64,000 bases of DNA from Dehalococcoidia bacterium. GTDB taxonomy: Bacteria > Chloroflexota > Dehalococcoidia > E44-bin15. Numbering within the stretch: position 1 is the stretch's first letter; the number at the start of each line of letters is the position of its first letter. Where the stretch lies: positions 124,001-188,000 of the forward strand of contig JBAZMV010000002.1 of assembly GCA_041649635.1 (NCBI GenBank), written 5' to 3'. Positions 56,163-64,000 of this stretch are shown here, piece after piece. The notes below the pieces were generated by a model. The model worked only from the letters and a program-made list of their open reading frames with translations. It was not told where the DNA came from and made no database searches. The position numbers were made by a program, and so were the translations under genes.

Positions 56163-57589
56163 TTTACACCTGCCAATTTTTTACCTTCGCCAAGGAATGT
56201 CTTTACCTTTTTCATGCTATCGCTCTCCGAATATATGCGCATGATAGGTTCGGTGCCGGAGAAGCGTATTAGAAGCCAGCTGCCGTCCTTCATCAAAAAG
56301 CGGAATCCGTCTCTCGTTTCGACCTCGCGCACGGCCGTCCCGGCAATGCTGGAGGGCCTGCTATCGGTTAGACGTTTCATAATGGCTTCCCTTTCCTCTT
56401 GCGGGAAATCAACATCGAGACGATCGAAATAGTGAGGGCCTACCTTGCTGTAGAGATATTTGATGAGTTGAGACGGGCTCTTCTTCAGCTTTATCATAAG
56501 GTCAAGGAAGAATAGAGCTGATAGAATTCCATCTCGTTCCGGCATATGGCCGCGATATCCGTATCCTCCGCTTTCCTCGCCGCCCATCAAGGCATCTTTT
56601 TCCAGCATTAGCGGCGCTACATATTTAAATCCTACAGGAGTTTCATAAACGGGCACCTTGAATATCTCGCCCAGGCGGAACAGCATATTCGTAGTAGTTA
56701 TCGTTTTGATTATCGGGCCGCGCTGTCCCTGCACTTCGAGAAGGTATAGGGCGATCAGTGCGTATGTCTGAAGCGTTGTGATAAATTCGCCTTTCTCGTC
56801 CATGATCCCTATGCGGTCGGCGTCTCCATCGGTGGCAAATCCGACGTCGGCTCGGATTTGTTTTATCTTCGTCGATAACTCCGTAAGGTTGTGCGCTATC
56901 GGTTCCGGCTGGAGGCCGGGGAAGAGGGGGTTGCGCTTCTTGTGAATCTCCGTAATCTTCGTCTTTCCGCCGCCGAGTATATTACGGAAATATCCCGCAC
57001 CCGCGCCATACATGGAGTCGACGGCGATGTTTATACCGTTGCGCCTGATCTTCTCTATATCTACCATATCACCGAGATGCTTTATATAGGCAGGCGCCGG
57101 GTCGAATTTTACGACGGTACCTTTTTCAATCGCGTCGTCTAGGCTGATTTGTTTGATCCCTGCTGCGCCGGACTGTAAACGGGATATTCCCTTTTCCAGT
57201 TCTGTTATTACTTCTGGGGAGGCGCTGCGAGCGTCGCCCTGCTTGAATTTGAAGCCGTTCCACTGTCCGGGATTGTGGCTGGCGGTTATGATGATACCGC
57301 CGCCGGCTTTAAAATCCAGGATCGAATAGCTGATAACCGGTGTAGGTGCGGCGCTATCGCATAGATAAACCTTGATGCCGTTGGCGGCCACAACCTCGGC
57401 TGCTGCTGCGGCGAAGCGCTCCGAGGCGAATCGGGTGTCATAGCCTATGACCATGCCTTTCTTGGCAAGGCCAGCCGACTTCATGTAACCGGCCGCGGAT
57501 TGGGCACAGATTCGAACGTTGTCGAAGGTGAAATCCTCGGCGATGATTGCACGCCATCCGTCCGTGCCGAATTTGATCTTCGAAGCCAA
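56159..57589 (-). CDS. Phosphoglucomutase/phosphomannomutase family protein
   Basis: 476 residues of the alpha-D-phosphohexomutase family. The catalytic phosphoserine is in IITASHNPGQWNG (about residue 104), the metal loop is DGDADRIG, the sugar loop is GGEESGGYG, and the phosphate loop near the end is RFSGTEPIMRIY. It moves phosphate between C6 and C1 of glucose or mannose. Followed by the isomerase (4-nt overlap) and preceded by the nucleotidyltransferase gene. Confidence 0.92.
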   Translation of the reverse strand: MASKIKFGTDGWRAIIAEDFTFDNVRICAQSAAGYMKSAGLAKKGMVIGYDTRFASERFAAAAAEVVAANGIKVYLCDSAAPTPVISYSILDFKAGGGIIITASHNPGQWNGFKFKQGDARSASPEVITELEKGISRLQSGAAGIKQISLDDAIEKGTVVKFDPAPAYIKHLGDMVDIEKIRRNGINIAVDSMYGAGAGYFRNILGGGKTKITEIHKKRNPLFPGLQPEPIAHNLTELSTKIKQIRADVGFATDGDADRIGIMDEKGEFITTLQTYALIALYLLEVQGQRGPIIKTITTTNMLFRLGEIFKVPVYETPVGFKYVAPLMLEKDALMGGEESGGYGYRGHMPERDGILSALFFLDLMIKLKKSPSQLIKYLYSKVGPHYFDRLDVDFPQEEREAIMKRLTDSRPSSIAGTAVREVETRDGFRFLMKDGSWLLIRFSGTEPIMRIYSESDSMKKVKTFLGEGKKLAGVK

Positions 57590-57625
57590 ATGGCACCTCC
57601 GTTGCGGTAAATGCTCCGTTATCGA

Positions 57626-58741
57626 CTAAGAGCCAGCGCCTTGAGAAGCGGAAACCTTTTCATCCGGCATGATTTTTGTATCCGGCGCCAGCCTTGAATT
57701 CTTCTCTATCGTAGCTTTGGTGCCTATGATGCACCCGGAGTCGATATAACAATCTTCATCGATGTTAACCGAGTCGGCGACAATGCATTGCCGCAGAGTT
57801 GTTCCTTTGCCGATTGCGACATTATGCCACACAATTGACTTTTCAACAAGGCTGTCGGCGCTTATATAGCAATGAGGCCCGATTACGGTCGGTCCTATAA
57901 TGTGAGCCTGCGCCTCTATGAAGCAATCACGCCCGATTACAACCGGCCCGTCGATCCTGGCCCTGGGGTGTATCTTGTGTCCTTCTTCGGCCCATATGTT
58001 TCTGTTATAAATGCGGCCCGGAATATCTGTTGAGATTTCGCCCGTCAGAAGGTCGCCGTTTACCTTCATGTATTTCTCGGGCGTTCCGATATCGATCCAG
58101 TAGTCATGAGAAGAGAAGCTGAAGAAGGGATCGCCGCGCTCCAGAAGCAGAGGGAAGAGGCCGTGCTCGAACATGTAGAATTGATTGGTGGGAATATAAT
58201 CCAGCATGTCGGGCTCAAGGATATATGTTCCTGCATTGATCATGTTTGTGGTTGCCTCTTCACGCTTGGGCTTCTCGACGAATCGTTTCACGCGGCCGTC
58301 GGCATCGGTCTCGACGACGCCGTACATACTGGGGTCGTCGACCGGCGTTAAAGCTATGGTCACCTTCGATGACTGCTTACGGTGTGTCTCAAGCATTTCG
58401 GTCAGGTTCATATCGGTGAATACATCGCCGTTGAAAACGAAGAAAGTTTCGTCCAGATGATCCGCTACGTTCCTGACTGCTCCTGCGGTGCCGAGGGGGA
58501 AGCTCTCTACAACGTAAGTCAGCTTCACTCCGAAATCAGAGCCGTCGCCGAAGTAATCTCTGATATGGTCCGGGAGATAGCACATGGCCAGCACCACATC
58601 ATCGATGCGGTGGCTTTTCATATACCTGAGCATGTGTTCCAGGAAAGGGCGGTTCAGGATGGGAACCATAGGCTTTGGCGTGCCGTATGTCAACGGGCGG
58701 AGCCGTGTTCCTTCTCCGCCTACTAGAATGACTGCTTTCAA
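57626..58741 (-). CDS. Sugar nucleotidyltransferase (mannose-1-P guanylyltransferase-like)
   Basis: 371 residues. The N-terminal Rossmann-like transferase domain has LVGGEGTRLRPLTYGTPKPM and FNGDVFTDMN. The C-terminal left-handed beta-helix of hexapeptide repeats runs from about residue 250 (ARIDGPVVIGRDCFIEAQAH). It resembles GDP-mannose pyrophosphorylases, but glucose-1-P use cannot be excluded. Together with the next two genes it would make activated hexose for glycans. Confidence 0.85.
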   Translation of the reverse strand: MKAVILVGGEGTRLRPLTYGTPKPMVPILNRPFLEHMLRYMKSHRIDDVVLAMCYLPDHIRDYFGDGSDFGVKLTYVVESFPLGTAGAVRNVADHLDETFFVFNGDVFTDMNLTEMLETHRKQSSKVTIALTPVDDPSMYGVVETDADGRVKRFVEKPKREEATTNMINAGTYILEPDMLDYIPTNQFYMFEHGLFPLLLERGDPFFSFSSHDYWIDIGTPEKYMKVNGDLLTGEISTDIPGRIYNRNIWAEEGHKIHPRARIDGPVVIGRDCFIEAQAHIIGPTVIGPHCYISADSLVEKSIVWHNVAIGKGTTLRQCIVADSVNIDEDCYIDSGCIIGTKATIEKNSRLAPDTKIMPDEKVSASQGAGS

Positions 58742-58785
58742 TTTATTCGCTTTCTTTTACGCTCTATCCGGGATAGCCTGTAGCA

Positions 58786-60000
58786 TCACTTGCTTTTAAG
58801 CCCGGCTTCTTTCCTGAGTATCTCGGCCTTGTCGGTTTTCTCCCACGGAAGGTCCAGGTCGGGACGTCCGAAGTGTCCGTAGGCTGCCGTCTGGCGATAA
58901 ATAGGACGTCGCAACTGCATGTAGTCTATGATGGCGCCGGGACGCAGGTCGAAGTGCTTATTCACAAGCTTTACTATGACATCATCCGATACTTTATTTG
59001 TGCCGAAGGTCTCTATGGAAACGGACAGCGGGTGCGCCTTGCCGATGACATATGCCACCTGTATCTCCAATCGATCCGCCAGTCCTGCGGCTACAAGGTT
59101 CTTGGCGATATAACGCGCCATGTATGATGACGAGCGGTCTACCTTGGTACAGTCCTTGCCTGAAAATGCGCCGCCGCCGTGACGAGCGATTCCTCCATAC
59201 GTATCGACGATTATCTTGCGGCCGGTGACGCCGGTGTCCGATACCGGTCCGCCTATAACAAACCGTCCGGTTCCGTTCACGTAGTATTGCGTCTCAGAGT
59301 TAAGCAGCTTAGATGGAATCACTTCCGAAATGACATGTTTTATGATGTCTTTTTCAATCTGGTCGTGTGTCACATTGTCGTCATGCTGGGCGCCGATCAC
59401 TACGTTGACAATGCGTTTTGGCTTGCCGTTGATGTATTCTATGGTGACCTGGGACTTGCCGTCGGGACGGAGGTATTTTAATATTTTATCCTTCCTGACC
59501 TGGGCCAGCCGCTGGCACAGTCTGTGAGACAGCGAAATAGTAAGCGGCATCAGCTCCGGTGTTTCATTACAGGCGAAACCGACCATCATTCCCTGGTCTC
59601 CAGCTCCGATTTCATCTAAATGGCTGACGCCGGAGCTTTCCTTGGCTTCCAGGGACTTACTCACGCCCTGATCAATGTCGGGGGATTGTTCTTTAATAGA
59701 GACCATCACGCCCACGGACTGGTAGTCGAAACCGTATTCAGGTTTAATATAACCTATGTCACGCACAACCGCCCTTACTATCTGCGGTACATCGATGTAG
59801 CATTTGGTTGTTATCTCACCCATGACTATGACTAAACCGGTCGTCGTGGCAACCTCACAGGCCACCCTTCCGAACGGGTCTTTTTCCATAATCGCATCGA
59901 GAACGGCATCGGATATTTGGTCGCACAGCTTATCGGGATGACCCTCCGTAACCGATTCCGAGGTCAGAAACAAGGACGACGATGTCATAAATGTACTCAT
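58786..60000 (-). CDS. metK: S-adenosylmethionine synthetase
   Basis: 404 residues. It makes SAM from Met and ATP. It has SVTEGHPDKLCDQISDAVLD, the hexapeptide-type GAGDQGMM and the P-loop-like GGGAFSGKDCTKVDRS. It lies 17 nt after ahcY and is the last methyl-cycle gene of this string; the sugar genes follow after 44 nt. Confidence 0.97.
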   Translation of the reverse strand: MSTFMTSSSLFLTSESVTEGHPDKLCDQISDAVLDAIMEKDPFGRVACEVATTTGLVIVMGEITTKCYIDVPQIVRAVVRDIGYIKPEYGFDYQSVGVMVSIKEQSPDIDQGVSKSLEAKESSGVSHLDEIGAGDQGMMVGFACNETPELMPLTISLSHRLCQRLAQVRKDKILKYLRPDGKSQVTIEYINGKPKRIVNVVIGAQHDDNVTHDQIEKDIIKHVISEVIPSKLLNSETQYYVNGTGRFVIGGPVSDTGVTGRKIIVDTYGGIARHGGGAFSGKDCTKVDRSSSYMARYIAKNLVAAGLADRLEIQVAYVIGKAHPLSVSIETFGTNKVSDDVIVKLVNKHFDLRPGAIIDYMQLRRPIYRQTAAYGHFGRPDLDLPWEKTDKAEILRKEAGLKSK

Positions 60001-60017
60001 TTAATTTCCTTTCCAGA

Positions 60018-61280
60018 TTAAGTGCCTGATTCCCAGCTCTCAAGATATTTTCGCTGTTCGTCCGTCAACGTGTCAATAGTAATGCCCATCGAGGCCAGCT
60101 TCAGCCTGCCAACTTCCTTATCGATCGCCGTCGGCACATTGTAAACGCCGGGCTTATCGATCCCTTCTTTAACTAGGTATTCCGCGCAAAGCGCCTGATT
60201 GGCGAAGCTCATATCCATAACGCTGGCGGGATGACCCTCGGCCGCTGCCAGGTTTATCAGACGACCTTCCCCGAGCAGGTATATCTTCCTCCCGTTTTTA
60301 AGCGAGTATTCGTCGATGCCCGGCCGTAGGCTGCGTTTTGCCATGGAAAGCTTTTCCAGCGCAAGGATGTTTATCTCAACGTTGAAATGCCCGCTGTTGG
60401 CTACGATTGCGCCGTCTTTCATTTTAGTGAAATGCGACTTATCGAGAACACTTGTATCTCCAGTTAGCGTAATAAAAACATCTCCTACTTTTGCCGCTTC
60501 GGCAATGGTCATGACAGCGTAACCGTCCATGCATGCTTCCAGCGCGCGGATCGGGTCGATCTCGGTAACGATGATATGGCTGCCCATGCCGCGCGCCCGC
60601 ATGGCGACGCCGCGGCCGCACCAGCCGTAGCCGCATACTACTACGTTCTTGCCGGCCCAGAGGATGTTAGTGGCACGGGTGATGCCATCGATTGTGCTTT
60701 GCCCGGTGCCGTATCGATTGTCGAACAAATGCTTGGTGTCGGCTTCGTTGACCGCGATTATTGGGTATTTGAGCTTTTTCCCCGTAGCCATGCTGTTCAA
60801 TCGAATACAGCCGGTGGTCGTCTCTTCCGTGCCGCCTATGATGTTCTTGATCAGGTCTTTGCGCTCTTTATGGATTGTCGACACCAGATCGGCTCCATCG
60901 TCCATCGTGATATTCGGCTTCGTATCCAGCACGGCGTTGATGTGTTTGTAGTATGTCTTATTATCCTCGCCTTTTATCGCGTAGACCGGTATGCCGAACT
61001 CATTCACGATGGCGGCGGCCGTTTCATCTTGAGTCGAAAGAGGATTTGAGGCGCACACTGCGACGTCAGCGCCTCCTTCTTTCAGCGTAAGCGCCAGGTT
61101 CGCCGTCTCCGTGGTCACATGAAGGCATGCCGCGATGCGTATGCCCTTCAGCGGTTTCTCTTTGGCGAAACGTTTGCGTATCAGGCGCAGCACGGGCATA
61201 TCCCGTTCCGCCCACTCGATGCGTATCGCTCCCGCCGCTGCGAGTGACATATTTTTAACATCAGCCTTGATTTTGCCCAT
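60018..61280 (-). CDS. ahcY: Adenosylhomocysteinase
   Basis: 420 residues. It splits S-adenosylhomocysteine to adenosine and homocysteine, with NAD. The NAD site is CGYGWCGRGVAMRARGMG, and the substrate region has CLHVTTETANLALTL and DNRYGTGQSTIDGI. It is shorter than the about 470-residue form and ends in ESWESGT, without the Lys/Tyr C-terminal tail of long enzymes, as in archaeal and Thermotoga types. 15 nt after the PHP gene. Confidence 0.96.
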   Translation of the reverse strand: MGKIKADVKNMSLAAAGAIRIEWAERDMPVLRLIRKRFAKEKPLKGIRIAACLHVTTETANLALTLKEGGADVAVCASNPLSTQDETAAAIVNEFGIPVYAIKGEDNKTYYKHINAVLDTKPNITMDDGADLVSTIHKERKDLIKNIIGGTEETTTGCIRLNSMATGKKLKYPIIAVNEADTKHLFDNRYGTGQSTIDGITRATNILWAGKNVVVCGYGWCGRGVAMRARGMGSHIIVTEIDPIRALEACMDGYAVMTIAEAAKVGDVFITLTGDTSVLDKSHFTKMKDGAIVANSGHFNVEINILALEKLSMAKRSLRPGIDEYSLKNGRKIYLLGEGRLINLAAAEGHPASVMDMSFANQALCAEYLVKEGIDKPGVYNVPTAIDKEVGRLKLASMGITIDTLTDEQRKYLESWESGT

Positions 61281-61295
61281 TATAAATATTCCTTC

Positions 61296-62159
61296 CTAAT
61301 TTAGTTTGAACTGGTCCGCGACCCAGCCCGGCACATTAACGGTGCCGAGGATTATCGGTTTCTGGTGGCAATCGCTGCCACCAGTCATTATAAGCCCATT
61401 GCGCCTGGCGAAGCCAGTGTAATGCGCTGCTATAGTTTTATTGCTCCTGGGATACCAGCATTCCACGCCGTCTATGTACTCCAGCATGTATTGCGAAATT
61501 ATGTTGGTCTGCGCATTCAGGTTTGTGGTTATCTCCCACAGGGACGTTCCTTTATCATCGGCTGGATGTGCGTGTACCAGCACGCCGCCCGCGTCCCTGA
61601 TCAGATGCGACGCCTCTTCAAGTGATAGAGGGTACTTCGGGACGTCGAGTCTTACGAGATACTTATCGAAGGCCTGCTGCTTATCTCTGACTACCCCTTT
61701 TTTAACCAGATAGTTAGCGATATGCGGCCGTCCGAAAGAGCCGTTGACGCTATCGCTGATATTGGCGATATCATCCTCAGTGAACCTGTCGATACCTTCC
61801 GCGTCGAATGCTTCATTCAGCTTTTGCAGTATTTGCTGCGCCCTTTTCTCGCGATGCTCTCTTAATGATTGCAGTTTCTCCTTGAGCGCGGCATTATCCG
61901 GGTCGTAGTCATATCCCAGGAAATCCAGAGAATAAGGCTTGTTCTTGTATGTGAACGTCACGTTCAATTCCACTCCTGATATGTAGCAGATTCCGAGGTC
62001 GGACGCTATCTTGAACGCTTCGTTCTGACAATCGATATTGTCGTGATCGGTGACGGACATGAAATTAATGTTCCGGCGCTTCGCCTCTCGGAAGACTTCA
62101 TCGATGGGCAGGTTGCCGTCGGAACCGGTCTTGGTATGGATGTGCAGGTCGATTTTCAT
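61296..62159 (-). CDS. PHP-domain phosphoesterase
   Basis: 287 residues. The metal-binding motifs of the PHP fold are in order: DLHIHTKTGSDG, VTDHDN, SGVELNV, FGRPHIA, VHAHPADD and GGSDCHQ. Relatives hydrolyse 3',5'-nucleotides (pAp) or act as RNase AM-like 5'-3' exonucleases. Placement among SAM-cycle genes hints at removal of an adenosine nucleotide by-product, but that is inference. Confidence 0.85.
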   Translation of the reverse strand: MKIDLHIHTKTGSDGNLPIDEVFREAKRRNINFMSVTDHDNIDCQNEAFKIASDLGICYISGVELNVTFTYKNKPYSLDFLGYDYDPDNAALKEKLQSLREHREKRAQQILQKLNEAFDAEGIDRFTEDDIANISDSVNGSFGRPHIANYLVKKGVVRDKQQAFDKYLVRLDVPKYPLSLEEASHLIRDAGGVLVHAHPADDKGTSLWEITTNLNAQTNIISQYMLEYIDGVECWYPRSNKTIAAHYTGFARRNGLIMTGGSDCHQKPIILGTVNVPGWVADQFKLN

Positions 62160-62206
62160 GCGGGCCTATTCCAGACTTTCTCCATGCCGATCGGTTGTGT
62201 CTGAAG

Positions 62207-62407
62207 TCATGCTTTTTTGTTGTAACACTTGATGAATCTCTCTATGGAGCGATCGTACGTTCGTTCGACCTCAGGAGGGAAAAGACATCCCGGCAATTCA
62301 CCCATCTTCCTGTGGTAAGTAATGCACTCGCAGCACTTCCCCTTGCGGGAGCACGGCTCGTATGTGCAGGTGCATTTCTCCATATTTGCTTTGATGTTAC
62401 ATTCCAT
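62207..62407 (-). CDS. Small 9-cysteine protein, DUF6485-like
   Basis: 66 residues with nine Cys (3, 12, 14, 19, 25, 26, 28, 41, 61). The motif CTCTYEPCSRKGKCCECI is followed by YHRKMGELPGC. Most ligands are in the first 41 residues, suggesting a metal or Fe-S site. It matches a small conserved family of unknown function that I recall as DUF6485. AGGA precedes the ATG. It is 12 nt after metE and 47 nt before the PHP gene. Confidence 0.8.
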   Translation of the reverse strand: MECNIKANMEKCTCTYEPCSRKGKCCECITYHRKMGELPGCLFPPEVERTYDRSIERFIKCYNKKA

Positions 62408-62419
62408 TTCGAATTCCTA

Positions 62420-63460
62420 TCACTTGATGTATTTATTCCTGAAGGCCAGCGAAAGGTCGGCGAGGAGTTCAAGAGCCCGCTCCGCGCCTTCTTCCGAGGC
62501 TGGTTCCAAACCGCATGCAGGCGTGAGAAGACTTTGTTTCAGCAGCTTGTCCCTGCTCACTCCTTTGCGCTCAAGTCCGGCCATGCAGCCGGTTAATCTG
62601 TCCAGCAGGTTTTTTACAGCTTCGTTCTGAAGGAACTTATCTTCGCGCGGCACTATGCCCCAGGCGATAACGCCTCCGCGCTCCATGAAGTCCTTTACTT
62701 CCGGATAAAGGGCGATCGTATTTCCGTAGCTGTAAGCGTCGAAGTTGATGATGTCTACGGATGTATTAAGCAGGATAGACCAGTCAGTATTGCCGCAGCA
62801 ATGAACACCTTTCAGGCTTTGAACGTTTTCGAAAGTCCCTTCTATCAGTTCGGTAATACGTTCCCGCGGAATAGAGACAAATGCAGAGCCGGCCGCGGAC
62901 ATATAGGGTTCGTCGAAGAAAATAATCGTATTATCGGAGAGTTCTCGAAGCCTGGATTCCTGCCAGCGGGCCTTCAAGTTGAGATGCTTGACTACTGCGT
63001 CGGCGGCGGTCTCATCGTACAGGATAGGGCGGCGGTTCTCGTCGGTGACGGTCATGCCCCATGTAAACGGACCAGTTATCTGGCCTTTGACGGCAACAGG
63101 GTTCGACAGCCTGTGATTCAGGAATTCGTGCAGCCCCGCGGCGTATTCCTTGCTTATGCCGAAATCTTCTAGCTTGTTTTCAATATAAGCCGTGTACAGC
63201 TTTTCCAGTGGCTCGTCTATACCTTGTGATAAGTTTACATAAATTCTGTCCTGTTCCAGAACGAGTCCCGGGAATCCATCACTGTATTGGGCATACATGT
63301 TCTCAAGGAAAGAGCGTTTCGGCAATTGAGGCCAGAATGGGATCTCCGACAGGTATTTTGCAATGAGCGAGCAAGCCTTTGCAGGTTCTTTGTGAGGCAT
63401 GCTGCCTATAGCAGTCGGCAGGCCGCTTAAATGAAAGCCGGTGCGGGATAATGTGTTCAC
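62420..63460 (-). CDS. Core-type methionine synthase (short MetE)
   Basis: 346 residues, equal to only the C-terminal catalytic half of cobalamin-independent MetE. Zinc ligands His-Cys in GVHCCGNTDW and Cys in TPACGLEP are kept; the barrel shows GQITGPFTWGM and DEPYMSAAG. The folate-binding N-terminal half is absent. In Dehalococcoides and archaea such core enzymes take a methyl group from a corrinoid donor, not folate; applying that here is inference. 1 nt after mtnP and upstream of ahcY and metK. Confidence 0.88.
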   Translation of the reverse strand: MNTLSRTGFHLSGLPTAIGSMPHKEPAKACSLIAKYLSEIPFWPQLPKRSFLENMYAQYSDGFPGLVLEQDRIYVNLSQGIDEPLEKLYTAYIENKLEDFGISKEYAAGLHEFLNHRLSNPVAVKGQITGPFTWGMTVTDENRRPILYDETAADAVVKHLNLKARWQESRLRELSDNTIIFFDEPYMSAAGSAFVSIPRERITELIEGTFENVQSLKGVHCCGNTDWSILLNTSVDIINFDAYSYGNTIALYPEVKDFMERGGVIAWGIVPREDKFLQNEAVKNLLDRLTGCMAGLERKGVSRDKLLKQSLLTPACGLEPASEEGAERALELLADLSLAFRNKYIK

Positions 63461-63461
63461 T

Positions 63462-64000
63462 TTACTGAATATACTTCCTTATCAGCAGCGATAGGTCTTT
63501 CTTTGTTGCGGAAGGTATAAGCGCCGGGTCGGTCAGTATGGCGTTTTTTAACGCGCTGGCGCACTGACAATCCCGTTTATCCGGGATGCATCTCACCGCT
63601 TTTCTGATGATGCGTTTTGATATATCGGATGTGAGTTTGAGATTGGATATAGCTATATCGACGGTGACTTCTTCCTCGGTCTCGTGCCATACGTCGTAAT
63701 CTGTGACGCATCCCACAGTGGCGTAACATATCTCTGCCTCGCGGGCCAGCTTGGCCTCGGGCAGTGCGGTCATGCCGATGATGCTGGCGCCCCATGAGCG
63801 GTAGAGGTTGGACTCGGCCTTAGTGGAAAAAAGCGGCCCCTCCATTATGACATATGTTCCCTCGGGATGGACCTTTGCCCTTTCTTCTAGCGCCGCTTTA
63901 TACAGAATGTCGCTGAGTATAGGGCAGAACGGCCTGGCGAACCCCACGTGCGCGACGATGCCTCCCGTGAAGAACGAGCTGACCCTGTTGCTGGTGCGGT
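63462..64000 (-). CDS. mtnP: S-methyl-5'-thioadenosine phosphorylase, 5' end outside window
   Basis: About 178 C-terminal residues are visible. The frame is open to the edge, reading RTSNRVSSFFTGGIVAHVGF and then ARPFCPILS, so a start at 63947 would be internal. It also has YVIMEGPLFSTKAESNLYR, GMTALPEAKLAREAEICYA and TDYDVWHE. The protein releases adenine from MTA (or a related nucleoside) with phosphate. First gene visible in the SAM-cycle string. Confidence 0.92.
   Translation of the reverse strand, partial: RTSNRVSSFFTGGIVAHVGFARPFCPILSDILYKAALEERAKVHPEGTYVIMEGPLFSTKAESNLYRSWGASIIGMTALPEAKLAREAEICYATVGCVTDYDVWHETEEEVTVDIAISNLKLTSDISKRIIRKAVRCIPDKRDCQCASALKNAILTDPALIPSATKKDLSLLIRKYIQ

Overview
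The window (64 kb, mid-GC) is a compact bacterial chromosome segment. Gene content points to an anaerobic member of the Chloroflexota, most likely Dehalococcoidia. The reasons are a core-type (short) MetE next to AhcY, MetK and MtnP, an HspR-controlled chaperone operon, Zn-containing (C+) forms of S4, S14 and L36, GlnRS together with GltX, and many dispersed palindromic intergenic repeats. The lineage is inferred; no rRNA gene is present to test it.

Layout. 1-2028 (-): 5' part of a secreted GLUG-repeat protein, cut by the window edge. 2590-6108 (-): yacL-like PIN/TRAM gene, ispD, ispF and cysS, each overlapping the next by 4 nt. 6292-10729 (-): DedA/VTT membrane protein, clpC-like unfoldase, hspR and cbpA/dnaJ, with the last three forming a heat-shock operon divergent from hsp20 (10966-11445, +). 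11494-14104 (-): Nudix CoA pyrophosphatase, NDP-forming acyl-CoA synthetase alpha subunit and coaE. 14545-16892 (+): amrS-amrB-amrA (AmmeMemoRadiSam). Then come a DUF123 protein, lspA, rluD, a small membrane protein, glnS, serC, gltX, two tandem Cys-rich miniproteins, tRNA-Gln(CUG), an unrecognised 441-aa protein, a family-2 glycosyltransferase, purF-purM-purH (-), an alpha/beta hydrolase and tlyA.

32965-55012 (+) is one continuous translation supercluster: str (rpsL, rpsG, fusA, no tuf), S10, spc (with secY, adk, map, infA) and alpha (rpoA), then truA, rplM and rpsI, closed by a strong terminator. Its oddest feature is a MacB/LolCDE-type ABC transporter pair (permease plus ATPase) lying between rplC and rplD with overlapping or nearly abutting reading frames. 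S3 also carries a charged low-complexity tail of about 150 residues.

55101-64000 (-) reads as one long gene string: mtnP (partial), core metE, a 9-Cys DUF6485-like protein, a PHP phosphoesterase, ahcY and metK, which make up a SAM/methyl cycle. A mannose-1-P guanylyltransferase-like enzyme, a phosphohexomutase and a PGI/PMI-like isomerase, which make sugar-nucleotide precursors, follow it.

Non-coding space is dominated by several families of small inverted repeats. Some copies differ by paired, stem-preserving changes. Many genes start with TTG or GTG, and at least tlyA (possibly gltX) looks leaderless.
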